Assembly: GCA_017524725.1 (NCBI GenBank)
Contig: JAFXUZ010000034.1
Location: 1-64,000 of the forward strand
Source: Clostridia bacterium
GTDB lineage: Bacteria > Bacillota > Clostridia > Christensenellales > Aristaeellaceae
DNA: 64,000 nucleotides
Direction: 5' to 3'
Shown here: positions 26,771 through 36,200 of the stretch, piece by piece
Numbering within the stretch: the stretch's first letter is position 1
Layout of the letters: every line of letters starts with the position of its first letter
Translations under genes and position numbers: made by a program
Notes under the pieces: model-generated
The model's database searches: none
Told to the model about the DNA's origin: nothing
What the model saw: the letters and a program-made list of their open reading frames with translations, nothing else

Positions 26771-29187
26771 GCCTGTGTACCTTCCTTTGTGAGATTCAAT
26801 TTGGGCCGATGGAAGAAATGATGAATCAATCTGCCGCAACCCCGGAAAAAGTGTCCGTTGACGATGAACAGAATATCCTTCGCCATGTCAATGCTCACCA
26901 TGCCGTTCATCATTTTCGCCATGCCCCTGAAAGGCATATTGTAGATAAACAGCATATTCAAGTCCGGTTTTCCCGCAGCCACCGCCTGATCGATCTTCTT
27001 TTTCATGAATTTTGCCGCAAACCGGGCGATAGGATTTTTTGCGTATTCCATCTGGGCCACAGCATCGTTCAGTTCCAGCGGCTTGCTTCTGTCCCAATTT
27101 TTTTGCGGGACAGGATGGCCCAGCAAGGCTTCAAAGGCGGTGTCATGCACGTTTTCCAAATCGCAGTCCCGATAGCAGGCCAGGTCCTTTCCTTCATACG
27201 GATTCGGGGCGGCTGTACCAAACACCACCTGCTGCCCCTTTAACCGAATATCCTCCGAGGATGCGCCGATGAGGATTTCATAGGTCCCCTCTTCGGTTTC
27301 CCAATCACCTGTTTTCACGTTGAAGTAACGGAAGGTGCAATCGTCGAAAAGGATTTTGACCCGCTGGGTTTCTCCGGCTTTCAGGGATACCCTTCGGAAT
27401 CCCTTTAGTTCCCGGGCCGGGCGGAACACTTTGGCGCCGGGCAATGAAACATACAGTTGAACGATCTCGTCCCCGGCGCAGGGCCCGCAATTGGTAAGAT
27501 CAAAGGATACGCCATTAGGATCTACGATCAGGTTTTCATAGCGGAATCTGGTATAGCTCATGCCGAAGCCAAAGGGGAAGCGCACAGGCATTTTTGCTGT
27601 AACGAAATAACGATACCCCACATACAGTCCTTCCCGGTATTCGCTGGTGTACTCTTTTCCGGGATAATAATGGCTGACGGGGAGATCAGCATACGACACA
27701 GGAAAGGTTTCCGCCAGTTTCCCGCCGGGGTTCACTTCACCACTCAGTACCCGCAGCATGGCACTGGCTGCAGCCTCGCCTCCCAGACAGCCGTATACAA
27801 GGGCCCGGCACTTGTCGATCCACGGCATTTCCACTGCGCTGCCGCAGGACAGCACCACCACGATGCGCTCATTGACTGCCGCCAGCTTGTTCAACAGAAT
27901 GATCTGATTATTGGGCAAGCGCATGTGGGCCCGGTCAAGCCCTTCGGTTTCAAACCCTTCGGGCAGGCCCAGATACAAAAGCACGCATTCCGCACCTTTC
28001 GCTAATTCAAGCGCCTGAGCGGCCAGTTCCTCGTTTTGCTTGTCCAGACGTTCAAAGCCCTGGGCATACCCCACGGAGTTAGGGAAATAGTTGGTCAGCA
28101 GTTCCAGGGTCTCATCCACCTGGCGAGCATTGACCATGCTGCTGCCTGCACCCTGATACCGGGGATGAGCGGCGAAATCGCCAATGACAGCCACTTTGAC
28201 GCTGTGCTGCAGGGGCAGAATGTCACCGTCATTTTTCAAAAGGACGATACACTGTTCTGCCGCTGTCCTTGCGGCAGCGTGCTGTGCATTTCCATCCACG
28301 GGCTTCGCCGCCGGCTTTTCAGCCAGCACCAGGTTCAGCAGTTCTTCCACCCGCCGGTCGATGATATCTTCGCTGATTTTCCCGCCCTTCACGGCTTGGA
28401 ACAGCTGGCAGGGACTGTCATCCCCGGCAGCAGGCATTTCCAGATTCATACCCGCGCGAACGCCTTCGGTGAAATCATTGCTGCTGCCCCAATCGGTGAC
28501 CACCATGCCGTCAAAGCGCCATTCCCTGCGGAGAATATCGTACAAATGAGCGTTTTCGTTGGCATAGGTACCGTTGACCTTGTTGTAGGAGGTCATTACG
28601 GCTTTGGGCTTTCCTTCCTTAACGGCGATCTCGAAGTTGGTCAGGTACAATTCCCGCAGGGTACGCTCATCCAGCACGCTGTCGGATGCCATGCGCTGCA
28701 ATTCCTGGCTGTTCACGGCGAAATGCTTGGCGCAGGCTGCCACGCCCTGGCTTTGTACGCCCCGGATGAAGCCGGCCGCCATCTTGCCGGCCAGGTAAGG
28801 GTCTTCGGAATAATACTCAAAGGAACGACCGCATAAGGGACTGCGCTTGGTGTTCAAGCCCGGGCCCAACAAAACCTGTACATCCTGACTGGCTGCGTCC
28901 GCGCCAGCCACAGCACCCATAGCTTCGGCCACATCCGGACTCCAGCTGTTGGCAACGGTCGCGGCAGAAGGTATGTTGGTGGCTTTGGTGGATGCATTAA
29001 GACCTAAATGATCCCCTTCCGCCGCCTGCTTGCGCAATCCGCTGGGGCCGTCAGACAGCGTCATAGATGGAATTTGCAGGCGTTCTATGGACCGCGTATG
29101 CCATACGTCCTTGCCTGACAGCAAAGCGCATTTTTCTTTCAGGCTCATTTGTTGAATCAATGCTTGTATGTTTCCTTTCACCGTCAT
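26767..29187 (-). CDS. GH3 beta-glucosidase (classical domain order)
   Basis: Glycoside hydrolase family 3 enzyme, 806 aa, no signal peptide. N-terminal barrel with SDGPSGLRKQ at 45-54, KHFAVNSQE, and the nucleophile D232 in VTDWGSSND; then the alpha/beta sandwich (VKVAVIGDFAAHPRYQGAGSS), a fibronectin-III-like domain (GDEIVQLYVSLPG) and an unusual 120-residue basic/amphipathic C-terminal extension ending in HHFFHRPKLNL. The ATG at 29187 touches its GGAGGG; a GTG six bases further in (29181) has better spacing and may be the true start. Third GH3 of the cluster and the only cytosolic-looking one; it likely splits imported beta-glucosides or xylosides. Confidence 0.92.
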   Translation of the reverse strand: MTVKGNIQALIQQMSLKEKCALLSGKDVWHTRSIERLQIPSMTLSDGPSGLRKQAAEGDHLGLNASTKATNIPSAATVANSWSPDVAEAMGAVAGADAASQDVQVLLGPGLNTKRSPLCGRSFEYYSEDPYLAGKMAAGFIRGVQSQGVAACAKHFAVNSQELQRMASDSVLDERTLRELYLTNFEIAVKEGKPKAVMTSYNKVNGTYANENAHLYDILRREWRFDGMVVTDWGSSNDFTEGVRAGMNLEMPAAGDDSPCQLFQAVKGGKISEDIIDRRVEELLNLVLAEKPAAKPVDGNAQHAAARTAAEQCIVLLKNDGDILPLQHSVKVAVIGDFAAHPRYQGAGSSMVNARQVDETLELLTNYFPNSVGYAQGFERLDKQNEELAAQALELAKGAECVLLYLGLPEGFETEGLDRAHMRLPNNQIILLNKLAAVNERIVVVLSCGSAVEMPWIDKCRALVYGCLGGEAAASAMLRVLSGEVNPGGKLAETFPVSYADLPVSHYYPGKEYTSEYREGLYVGYRYFVTAKMPVRFPFGFGMSYTRFRYENLIVDPNGVSFDLTNCGPCAGDEIVQLYVSLPGAKVFRPARELKGFRRVSLKAGETQRVKILFDDCTFRYFNVKTGDWETEEGTYEILIGASSEDIRLKGQQVVFGTAAPNPYEGKDLACYRDCDLENVHDTAFEALLGHPVPQKNWDRSKPLELNDAVAQMEYAKNPIARFAAKFMKKKIDQAVAAGKPDLNMLFIYNMPFRGMAKMMNGMVSIDMAKDILFIVNGHFFRGCGRLIHHFFHRPKLNLTKEGTQA

Positions 29188-29207
29188 CCCTCCACTTTTT
29201 TCAAACT

Positions 29208-29247
29208 GCCCCGCCTCTCTGTTTCCCGGGAAACAGAGAGGCGGGGC
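29208..29247. other. 20-bp perfect palindrome hairpin between two GH3 genes
   Basis: GCCCCGCCTCTCTGTTTCCC (29208-29227) directly followed by its exact complement (29228-29247). No U-run follows on the minus strand, so it looks like an mRNA-processing or stabilising element or a strong attenuator rather than a simple terminator. Confidence 0.7.
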
Positions 29248-29277
29248 CGCTATCAGGCGTTCAACCTGATCAATATT

Positions 29278-32223
29278 TTATGCCGTCTTCCTTCGCTTGG
29301 CATAATTCCTGATGACGAAAGCGCCCCAAACGGCAAGGCAGGCAACGATTGCCCAGCTTGCATAGATGAGAATGCTTTGCCACAGAGGCCTCATTACAAT
29401 GAATTCTCCGCGGTATGCATTGGAATTGGCAATGGTGTACAGAATATTCCTGGAAGCATTCCGAAGAACGGAAACATCCGCCGCACTGCCGGGATCGGCG
29501 TCTCTCCATACGCGGTAGCCGACCATCTCCAGGTTCAAGTCGCCGCCGGCGTAAAACATATCCTTGACGATCATGTGAGAGCAGGTGTTGAAGTCGCTGA
29601 TGACCAGGCCTTCAAAACCCCACTCATCCCGCAGGATATTGGTCAAAAGCCGGTAATCGCCGCCGGCCCAGCGGGTGCCGATACGGTTAAAGGAGGACAT
29701 GAGGCCCATTGCCTTTACTTTGCCGCCGGCAACCCGTTCGCCGCTGGCCTTGGGGGTATAATCCGCTTTCGCGGTTTTGATGGCGATTTCAAAGCTCTTG
29801 AGGAAGATTTCACGCATGGCCTGTTCAGTGCTCCAGGTGAGCACGCCGTTCACGGAGCGGTGAGTTTCCTGTTCGTTGAGGGCGAAATGCTTGATATTCA
29901 CAAATACGCCGCCCTTGGCAAGCCCTTTCATCAGAGAAGCCGCCATCATACCGCCCAGAACGGGATCTTCGGAATAATATTCAAAGTTGCGTCCGCCCAG
30001 CGGAGAACGATGGATATTGATCCTCGGAGCGTACCAGCCGCTGAAGGTCGTGCCGTCAAACCCAACAAGGCCTTCGTTGGAAACAGCTTCGCCCATGTCA
30101 TACAAGCGGTCAATATTCCAGGTGGCGGCCAGCAGACTTTCGCAGCAGTAAGAGCAGCAGCCCTTAAAGCTTTCGCTGATACCGGGCATAAAATTGACCC
30201 AGCCTACGGGGCCATCCGTCTGACGGGTAACAGGAACGTCGAGCCGTTCGATGGAAGTGGTTTGGAACGCGCCTTTATTAACCAGGTCGATCATTTCATT
30301 GAGGGTCAGCCGGTCCAAAAAGGCGTCCCACATGGGATCGCTGTAATCCAGTCCCACCACGTCGCCAAAGCGAACGGGCCTGTTTTCGCCCTTGATTTCC
30401 ACGGCCCTGTCAATACCTGTGGCGGGCAATTCAGTATATTGATTTGGATTGTTAGGGTTGGGATCAACGTTTTTGATGTATTCGACAAACTCGTTGGCGG
30501 CTTTCTTTTCCGCCTCAGTGCGGCTGGTGGGCCAGGTGGCGGCGAAATCGCTGCGGGAAAGATGAACGGAAAGCTCGGTGTCCGCGTTCAGGAGCGGGTC
30601 CTGGTTGTCGGTATACAGGTTGCCGACCTCGGCCTTCACACCGTCCTTATAGAAAACCGTTTCCGCCACATGCACTGTGAAGGCGGCGTTTTCCATTTCT
30701 TTGGCGGTGTGGGCACTGGTGGAAACGGTGAACACATAGTCGCCCGCTTCCAGCTCATAGCCTTTATTTCCGTTTCCGTTCCTGTCGTAGCAATCATAGG
30801 ATGCATAGGCATAAGGGCTGTCTACGGTGATGGAGACCACCTGGCTTTCGCCGGGGGCAAGCTCCTTGGTCTTGGCAAATCCCACCAGCACCTTGGCTGA
30901 TTTTTCAATGCCCCCCCGGGTGTAAGGAGGTGTCACATACAGTTCCACTACGTCGCGGCCGGGAACGCCGTCGGGATCGTTGGTCACTTCCACTTCCACT
31001 GTCATGGAGGTGTCCGCCCCGATGGTCTGCGGAAGGGCGCCGGCATTCTTGAGCTTCCAGGTAAAGTTCGTATAGCTCAGACCGTAGCCAAAGGGATAAG
31101 CGACCGCTTCGTCATAATGGAACGCGTCGTAATTTCCGCTCTGGGCTTCCGCGTAAGCCGTTTCGTAATAGCGGTAGCCAATGTAGATATCTTCTTCCTC
31201 GTCCACAAAGTATATGCCGGTATCTACGTTGCCCAGTCTGCCGGAGGGCTGGAGGTAAGCGTCGCCGGAATATTTATCGGTCATGCCCACTTCGCCGCCA
31301 AAGTTGTTCCAGGTGGGGTTGCTTTCCAGAGTGGCAAAGGTATCCACAGTTCTGCCGGAGGGATTGATCTCGCCGCTGAGAATGGGGCCGAGGGCCATCA
31401 TACCGCTGTTGCCGGGGAAACCAAGCCAAAGAATGCCGTCCACCGTATTGTCGGCGGCAATGTCGTTGATCTCCATGGAGGTGGCCACATTGAGCAGCAC
31501 TATGACCTTGTCAAAGTTCTTTCCGGCTTCTTCGATTAACCTTTTTTCGTTATCATCCAGCTTCAGGTAAGAACGGGCCATATCGAAGCCTTCTCCGCCG
31601 ATGCGGGAAATGACAATCAACGCGGCGTCATTATATTCCCGGAAGGACGCCTTCACCTGATCTGTATAGCTTTCCCAGGGTGTTTCACCGGTGGGGATAT
31701 TATTGATGACCTTTCCGCTGTCCAGGTCGCCGGAATTCTGGGGCCGTCCGCTGCCGGAAGCGTTTTTGTCGTTATAGAAATTGAGCAGGACTGGATTGTA
31801 CTGGAAACCGGCTGCAGTCAGGCTGTCGAAAATGTTTTTCGCGTTTTCATCGGAGCCGCCGCCGGAACCCGAACCGCCATAAGCGATATTGACGGAGTTT
31901 TTACCAAACACGCTCACCTTTGCTCCCTTGGCAAGAGGAAGGGCGTTATCAAGATTCTTTAACAGAATAAACCCTTCTTTTGCAGCATTCAAGGTCACCT
32001 GATCTCCGTATTCGGCTGCTTTTTCTCTGGTATTGTATCCTTCCAAAGCAGAATACTGATTTTGTTCGTTGAGCAGCTTCGTTCTTTGGGGACTGTTGAG
32101 AACAATGCAAACTGTATCGAAAAACGCGGAAGATGCGATATTCACAGCCAATACGAGAACAAGGATGATTGCAGATGCGATGACCCAGGCTTTCGACCCT
32201 TTGCTGCGCCAAAACGTGTTCAT
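29278..32223 (-). CDS. Membrane-anchored GH3 glycosidase with permuted domains
   Basis: 981 aa. A membrane helix at residues about 13-33 and another at about 950-970 (IYASWAIVACLAVWGAFVIRN) bracket an extracellular enzyme. Domain order is permuted: the GH3 alpha/beta sandwich comes first (AAKEGFILLKNLDNALPLA, SVFGKNSVNIAYGGSGSGGG), then an Fn3-like domain (DVVELYVTPPYTRGG), then the catalytic barrel with RNFEYYSEDP, KHFALNEQE and the nucleophile D877 in LVISDFNT. This C-before-N order is known from some rumen Clostridia beta-glucosidases. AAGGAG precedes the ATG at 32223. It would cleave beta-glucosides or xylosides at the outer membrane face. Confidence 0.92.
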   Translation of the reverse strand: MNTFWRSKGSKAWVIASAIILVLVLAVNIASSAFFDTVCIVLNSPQRTKLLNEQNQYSALEGYNTREKAAEYGDQVTLNAAKEGFILLKNLDNALPLAKGAKVSVFGKNSVNIAYGGSGSGGGSDENAKNIFDSLTAAGFQYNPVLLNFYNDKNASGSGRPQNSGDLDSGKVINNIPTGETPWESYTDQVKASFREYNDAALIVISRIGGEGFDMARSYLKLDDNEKRLIEEAGKNFDKVIVLLNVATSMEINDIAADNTVDGILWLGFPGNSGMMALGPILSGEINPSGRTVDTFATLESNPTWNNFGGEVGMTDKYSGDAYLQPSGRLGNVDTGIYFVDEEEDIYIGYRYYETAYAEAQSGNYDAFHYDEAVAYPFGYGLSYTNFTWKLKNAGALPQTIGADTSMTVEVEVTNDPDGVPGRDVVELYVTPPYTRGGIEKSAKVLVGFAKTKELAPGESQVVSITVDSPYAYASYDCYDRNGNGNKGYELEAGDYVFTVSTSAHTAKEMENAAFTVHVAETVFYKDGVKAEVGNLYTDNQDPLLNADTELSVHLSRSDFAATWPTSRTEAEKKAANEFVEYIKNVDPNPNNPNQYTELPATGIDRAVEIKGENRPVRFGDVVGLDYSDPMWDAFLDRLTLNEMIDLVNKGAFQTTSIERLDVPVTRQTDGPVGWVNFMPGISESFKGCCSYCCESLLAATWNIDRLYDMGEAVSNEGLVGFDGTTFSGWYAPRINIHRSPLGGRNFEYYSEDPVLGGMMAASLMKGLAKGGVFVNIKHFALNEQETHRSVNGVLTWSTEQAMREIFLKSFEIAIKTAKADYTPKASGERVAGGKVKAMGLMSSFNRIGTRWAGGDYRLLTNILRDEWGFEGLVISDFNTCSHMIVKDMFYAGGDLNLEMVGYRVWRDADPGSAADVSVLRNASRNILYTIANSNAYRGEFIVMRPLWQSILIYASWAIVACLAVWGAFVIRNYAKRRKTA

Positions 32224-32262
32224 AAGGTTTCTCCTTTCCGTGTGCGTGTTTTTACCCCCAGG

Positions 32263-32298
32263 AAGCATCGAAGGGCCTCCGCAGGCCCTTCGATGCTT
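32263..32298 (-). terminator. Hairpin after the CBM-like gene
   Basis: Perfect 16-bp stem AAGCATCGAAGGGCCT/AGGCCCTTCGATGCTT with loop CCGC, between the CBM-like gene and the next GH3 gene. On the minus strand it is followed by CCTGGGGG, with no U-run, so read-through is expected. Confidence 0.65.
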
Positions 32299-32327
32299 GA
32301 TCTTCAGGCAGCTGCACGCCGCCTTTA

Positions 32328-33173
32328 TTATTCAACGATTTTCAGCCCATCGGTGCCGTAACCGTTGTTCTGCTGATTGAAGAAGCCCAGCTGCGCGCTG
32401 GTGGTGATGGTCATGTTATCAATGCAGGGAGCCTTGCAGCGCATGGTGGTTTTGCCTTCCATGTCCGCGTCCAGCGGCATACCGGCAACCAGGATGGAAA
32501 TGCTGTTCACGCCTTCCTTCAAGGACAGATGAGAGGTGATCAGGTAATCCGCAAAGTTGCTGGGACCGGTGGCTTCCTTGCTCAGGATCACGGAATCGGC
32601 GGGGCATTCGTAGGTGCTGATATAGTATTCTGCGGGATAATAACCCAGGAAAGCCAGATCCCAGGACCCGATGGCGCCGTCGTCATTCACGGAGTGCAGG
32701 TCCACCTGGGCCACCTTGTCCACTCGAATGGTGAAAGCCTGGCTGTTCACGGGCAAATCCATGTGTTCTGCGCCAAGGCGAAGGGTCAGCACTGCGTCGT
32801 CCACGTCCCGGTCGCAAACCACCAGGAAGTTGACCGTGATATCCGCGTCATACAGATAGCTGACGCAGCCTTCGGAACGCGCGCCATCCAGGATGCCAAC
32901 AGCCATGGAGGAACCGGAGGTTTCACCGGACCAGCCGGGGCCGGATTTGCCGCTCAAATCGGTGCATTCCGCTTCAAAGCGGTAGGTGGCTACATCGGAC
33001 GTATGGGTCTTGATGGAGGCGATCAAAGCATCCTTGCTTTCGGGGAAGTCGGCAAATTCGCTCTGGATCAGTCCGGCTGCTTCCGCTTTGCTGTGCGCCG
33101 GGAAGAAAGAGCAGGTTCCGACGATCATCAAGGCGCACAGTACGCTCAAAATGCTTTTCATATTCTTCTTCAT
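32328..33173 (-). CDS. Secreted protein with possible carbohydrate-binding domain
   Basis: 281 aa. Signal peptide (MKSILSVLCALMIVGTCSFFPAHSKAEAAG, cleavage near AEA) and a single mature domain rich in beta strands. The opening YRFEAECTDLSGKSG resembles the start of CBM6/CBM35-type jelly rolls, and SISILVAGMPLDADME their closing strands; aromatic residues in between could form a sugar site. No catalytic motif is seen. It lies between two secreted GH3 enzymes in one operon, which supports a sugar-binding accessory role. Family assignment is tentative. Confidence 0.65.
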   Translation of the reverse strand: MKKNMKSILSVLCALMIVGTCSFFPAHSKAEAAGLIQSEFADFPESKDALIASIKTHTSDVATYRFEAECTDLSGKSGPGWSGETSGSSMAVGILDGARSEGCVSYLYDADITVNFLVVCDRDVDDAVLTLRLGAEHMDLPVNSQAFTIRVDKVAQVDLHSVNDDGAIGSWDLAFLGYYPAEYYISTYECPADSVILSKEATGPSNFADYLITSHLSLKEGVNSISILVAGMPLDADMEGKTTMRCKAPCIDNMTITTSAQLGFFNQQNNGYGTDGLKIVE

Positions 33174-33204
33174 TTCATTCAGCTCCTTTTATTCTTGTGC
33201 TTCC

Positions 33205-33235
33205 AAGAGGGGCGGCGTCCTGCCGCCCCCCTGGA
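33205..33235 (-). other. Intercistronic hairpin in the GH3 operon
   Basis: GGGGCGGC (33209-33216), loop GTCCT, GCCGCCCC (33222-33229), extended by TTCCA/TGGAA pairing. It lies between the large GH3 gene and the CBM-like gene. Confidence 0.65.
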
Positions 33236-33262
33236 ATAATGGAATTGAGCTTCAGCGTGCAA

Positions 33263-36200
33263 TTACGGCTCCGTCACTTCGGGAACATTGCCTTCCGCGT
33301 CGGTCACCACGAAGGTGATTACACTGTCGAAGTTGGCGGTACGGGGACGCATACGGATGTACGCCAGCGTCGTACGAACGGTTGCGGTATAGATACCGGG
33401 GGTGGTGGGCGTGCCGGAGAGGGTGCCGTCCTTGGTCATGGTCAGGCCGGGGATTTCGCTCACCAGCGCGTAGGAGATGTCGTTCACAGCGCCGCCGTCC
33501 CACATGTCGCCCAGCTTGAACATGCTTTCAGAGAGAGTGGTGGAATATTCGCTGCCAGCCATGGCTTTCAATTCAGCGGTGGATTCATACAGGGAGTCGA
33601 TCCGCAGGGTCGCGGGAACAGACTGATTGATCCAGCCATCGGCCACCATGTTGATGGTGATGTCATATGTGCCCAGTTCCATGGTGGTACCTACGATGTT
33701 GCCGCTGGGGGACAGGGACAGACCGGCGGGCAGACCATCCGCGGTGTAAACGATGTCTTCGGTGCCGAACTTTTCGGTGTCAATGGCAACGGATACGGGG
33801 GTGATGCCGGTCTTGCCGCCGTCGATGCCGGCGAACCAGACAACGTCGTCCTGATAGCTGAACGCGCTCTTGTCCAGGCTGTTCTTGTTCACATTGGTGT
33901 TGGCCGCGGCCCACAGCGCCCGGGTAGCGCATTCGCGCACAGCCGCATACTGGGTAGCGGATTCGGGCAGTTTGCCTTCAGCGTCAGCGATACCGTCGCG
34001 CACGCCGCCCTTGCCGCCGCGGAGGGTTTCGTCCCATTCACCGGTGATCACGTTCTGGCCGCTGTAATTGCCCAGAGGCCGCTCACAGCCGCCGCGGATC
34101 ATGTAGTTGGCTTTTGCCAGAGCCGCCTGATAAGCATCGGTCACGGCGGTGCCGCGGAATCCCCACTCCCCGCGGAGAATGGTGTTCAGGGTCACATAGT
34201 TGCAGTATTCGTTCATGACGCCGATGCGGTTGAAGGCAGTCATCACAGCGGAAGCTTTGCCTTCCTTGGCGGCGTATTCAAACACCTTGAGATAGTTTTC
34301 ACGAATGGCCTGTTCAGAAGCGAAGGTAGCCAGACCCCCGCGGTTCTTTTCCTGATCGTTCAGGGCGAAGTGCTTCATGAACACGTTGCAGCCGCGGGAT
34401 TCAGCGCCTTTGACAACCGCCGCAGCGATGACGCCGCCCTGGAAAGCATCCTGAGAGTAGTATTCAAAGTTACGGCCGGAGAAAGGAGAACGGTGGATGT
34501 TCAGGCCGGGGCCATACCAGCCGGTCACACCCTGGAAGAGGGATTCATTGCCGATGTGAACGCCCTGTTCATAAGCCAGATCCGTGTTCCAGGTGGAAGC
34601 AATCACCACTTCGCAGCACCAGTAGGTGCCTTTGGAGAGCTGCGCGGGGCCATCGGCATCCTTGGAAGCGTCCTTACCAACGGAAGCGAGCGCTGCGTCG
34701 CCGAAACCGCCCTGGGACAGAACGGTGATCATTTCGTCATAGGTCAGCTGGTTCATGAAGGCTTCCCACGCCTTTTGACCGGAAGTGTAATTCACGCCGT
34801 TGACGGTCACGGCCGTATCGGTATCCAGGTAGTCGATGCCGGCCATCTGACGGAGCTGAATGGCGGTCATGCCGTCCGCTCTGTCATCGGTATTGACGGC
34901 CTGTGTCCAGCCTTCTGGGATATCTTCATTGGTCTTGTACCAGGGGTCGGTGGGCAGATCGTCGGAAGAATTATAGTAGTCGGTGTAGCGGCCTTCCGCG
35001 GTGCGCTCGCCGTCTGGCGCAGAGATAAAGCTGAGCAGATCGGCAACTTCTTTGGAGTAGACCAGGTCTTCCGCCTTCGTGGCGGTGGGGAAGGTTCCCT
35101 TGAAATCGGCACGGCTCATGAGCTGCATGGTGCCGTGGTATTCCTTGCCGTCGATCACGTCCGTGCTCTTGATGTTCAGCAGAGAGTCGAAGTGGTCGCC
35201 TTCAGAGAGGGGCGTATTGTTGGCTGTGTCTTCGTCATTGTCCAGAGACTTGGTTTTCGCTTCCAGAGCACTGTTCAGGGAAGCGATCATTTCATGAGAG
35301 TTCTTCTGCAGACGCAGTTCATAGTCGCCCGCTTCGATTTCCCAGCCCTTGTAGCCGTTCTGGTTGGCGTCGTTGTAGTCGAAGGAAGCAATGTCGCCCA
35401 GCCGCACATCCACGGTCACGACTTCGTTTTCGCCCGGTTCCAGCATTCCGGTTTTGCCAAAGCCCGCCAGCGCTACTTCTGCCTTTTCAATGCCGCCTCT
35501 GGTGTAAGGTGCATGGATGTAGAGCTGCACAACTTCTTTGCCCGCTTTGTCGCCGGTGTTGGTCACTTTCACCTGGACCTGCACCTTGTCGTCCAGCTTG
35601 GAAGCGGCGTTCACAGCGCTTGCCCATTCTTCGGCGCTTGTCACGAATTCCTGGCTGAAACTGGTGTAGGAAAGGCCGTAACCAAAGGGATAAACGACCT
35701 GCTCGTCGTAGTCAAAGCCTTCGAAGTTGCCTGCCCTGGCCTCTGCGTCCGCGGTTTCATAGTACTTGTAACCCATGTAAATACCTTCTTCGTATTCAAT
35801 GGATTCCGCGGAGAACATGGGGCTGCCCAGATCGACTTCCGCAACTTCGCCGTCCTTCATGTAGCGAACGCGGGTGTCATATTCCGTGGTCCTGAATTCG
35901 CCCGTTTCGGGGTCGATTTCATTATGCTGGTAGAGGGTGCCGAAGTTCTGCCAGGTAGGATCGGTGGAAAAGTTCCTGGGGAAAATATCCACCAGCCTGC
36001 CGGAGGGGTTCACCTCACCCTTCAGGATTCTGGGGACAGCCTTCAAGCCGGTCAGCCCGGGCTGCCCGATCCACAGGATCGCGTTGATCGCGGGGTCTTC
36101 TGTCAAATCGCTGATTTCCATGGGGTTGGCAATGTTGAGCAGAACCACCACTTTGTCAAAGTGCTCTTTGACGTGTGCGATCATATCCTTTTCATTGTCG

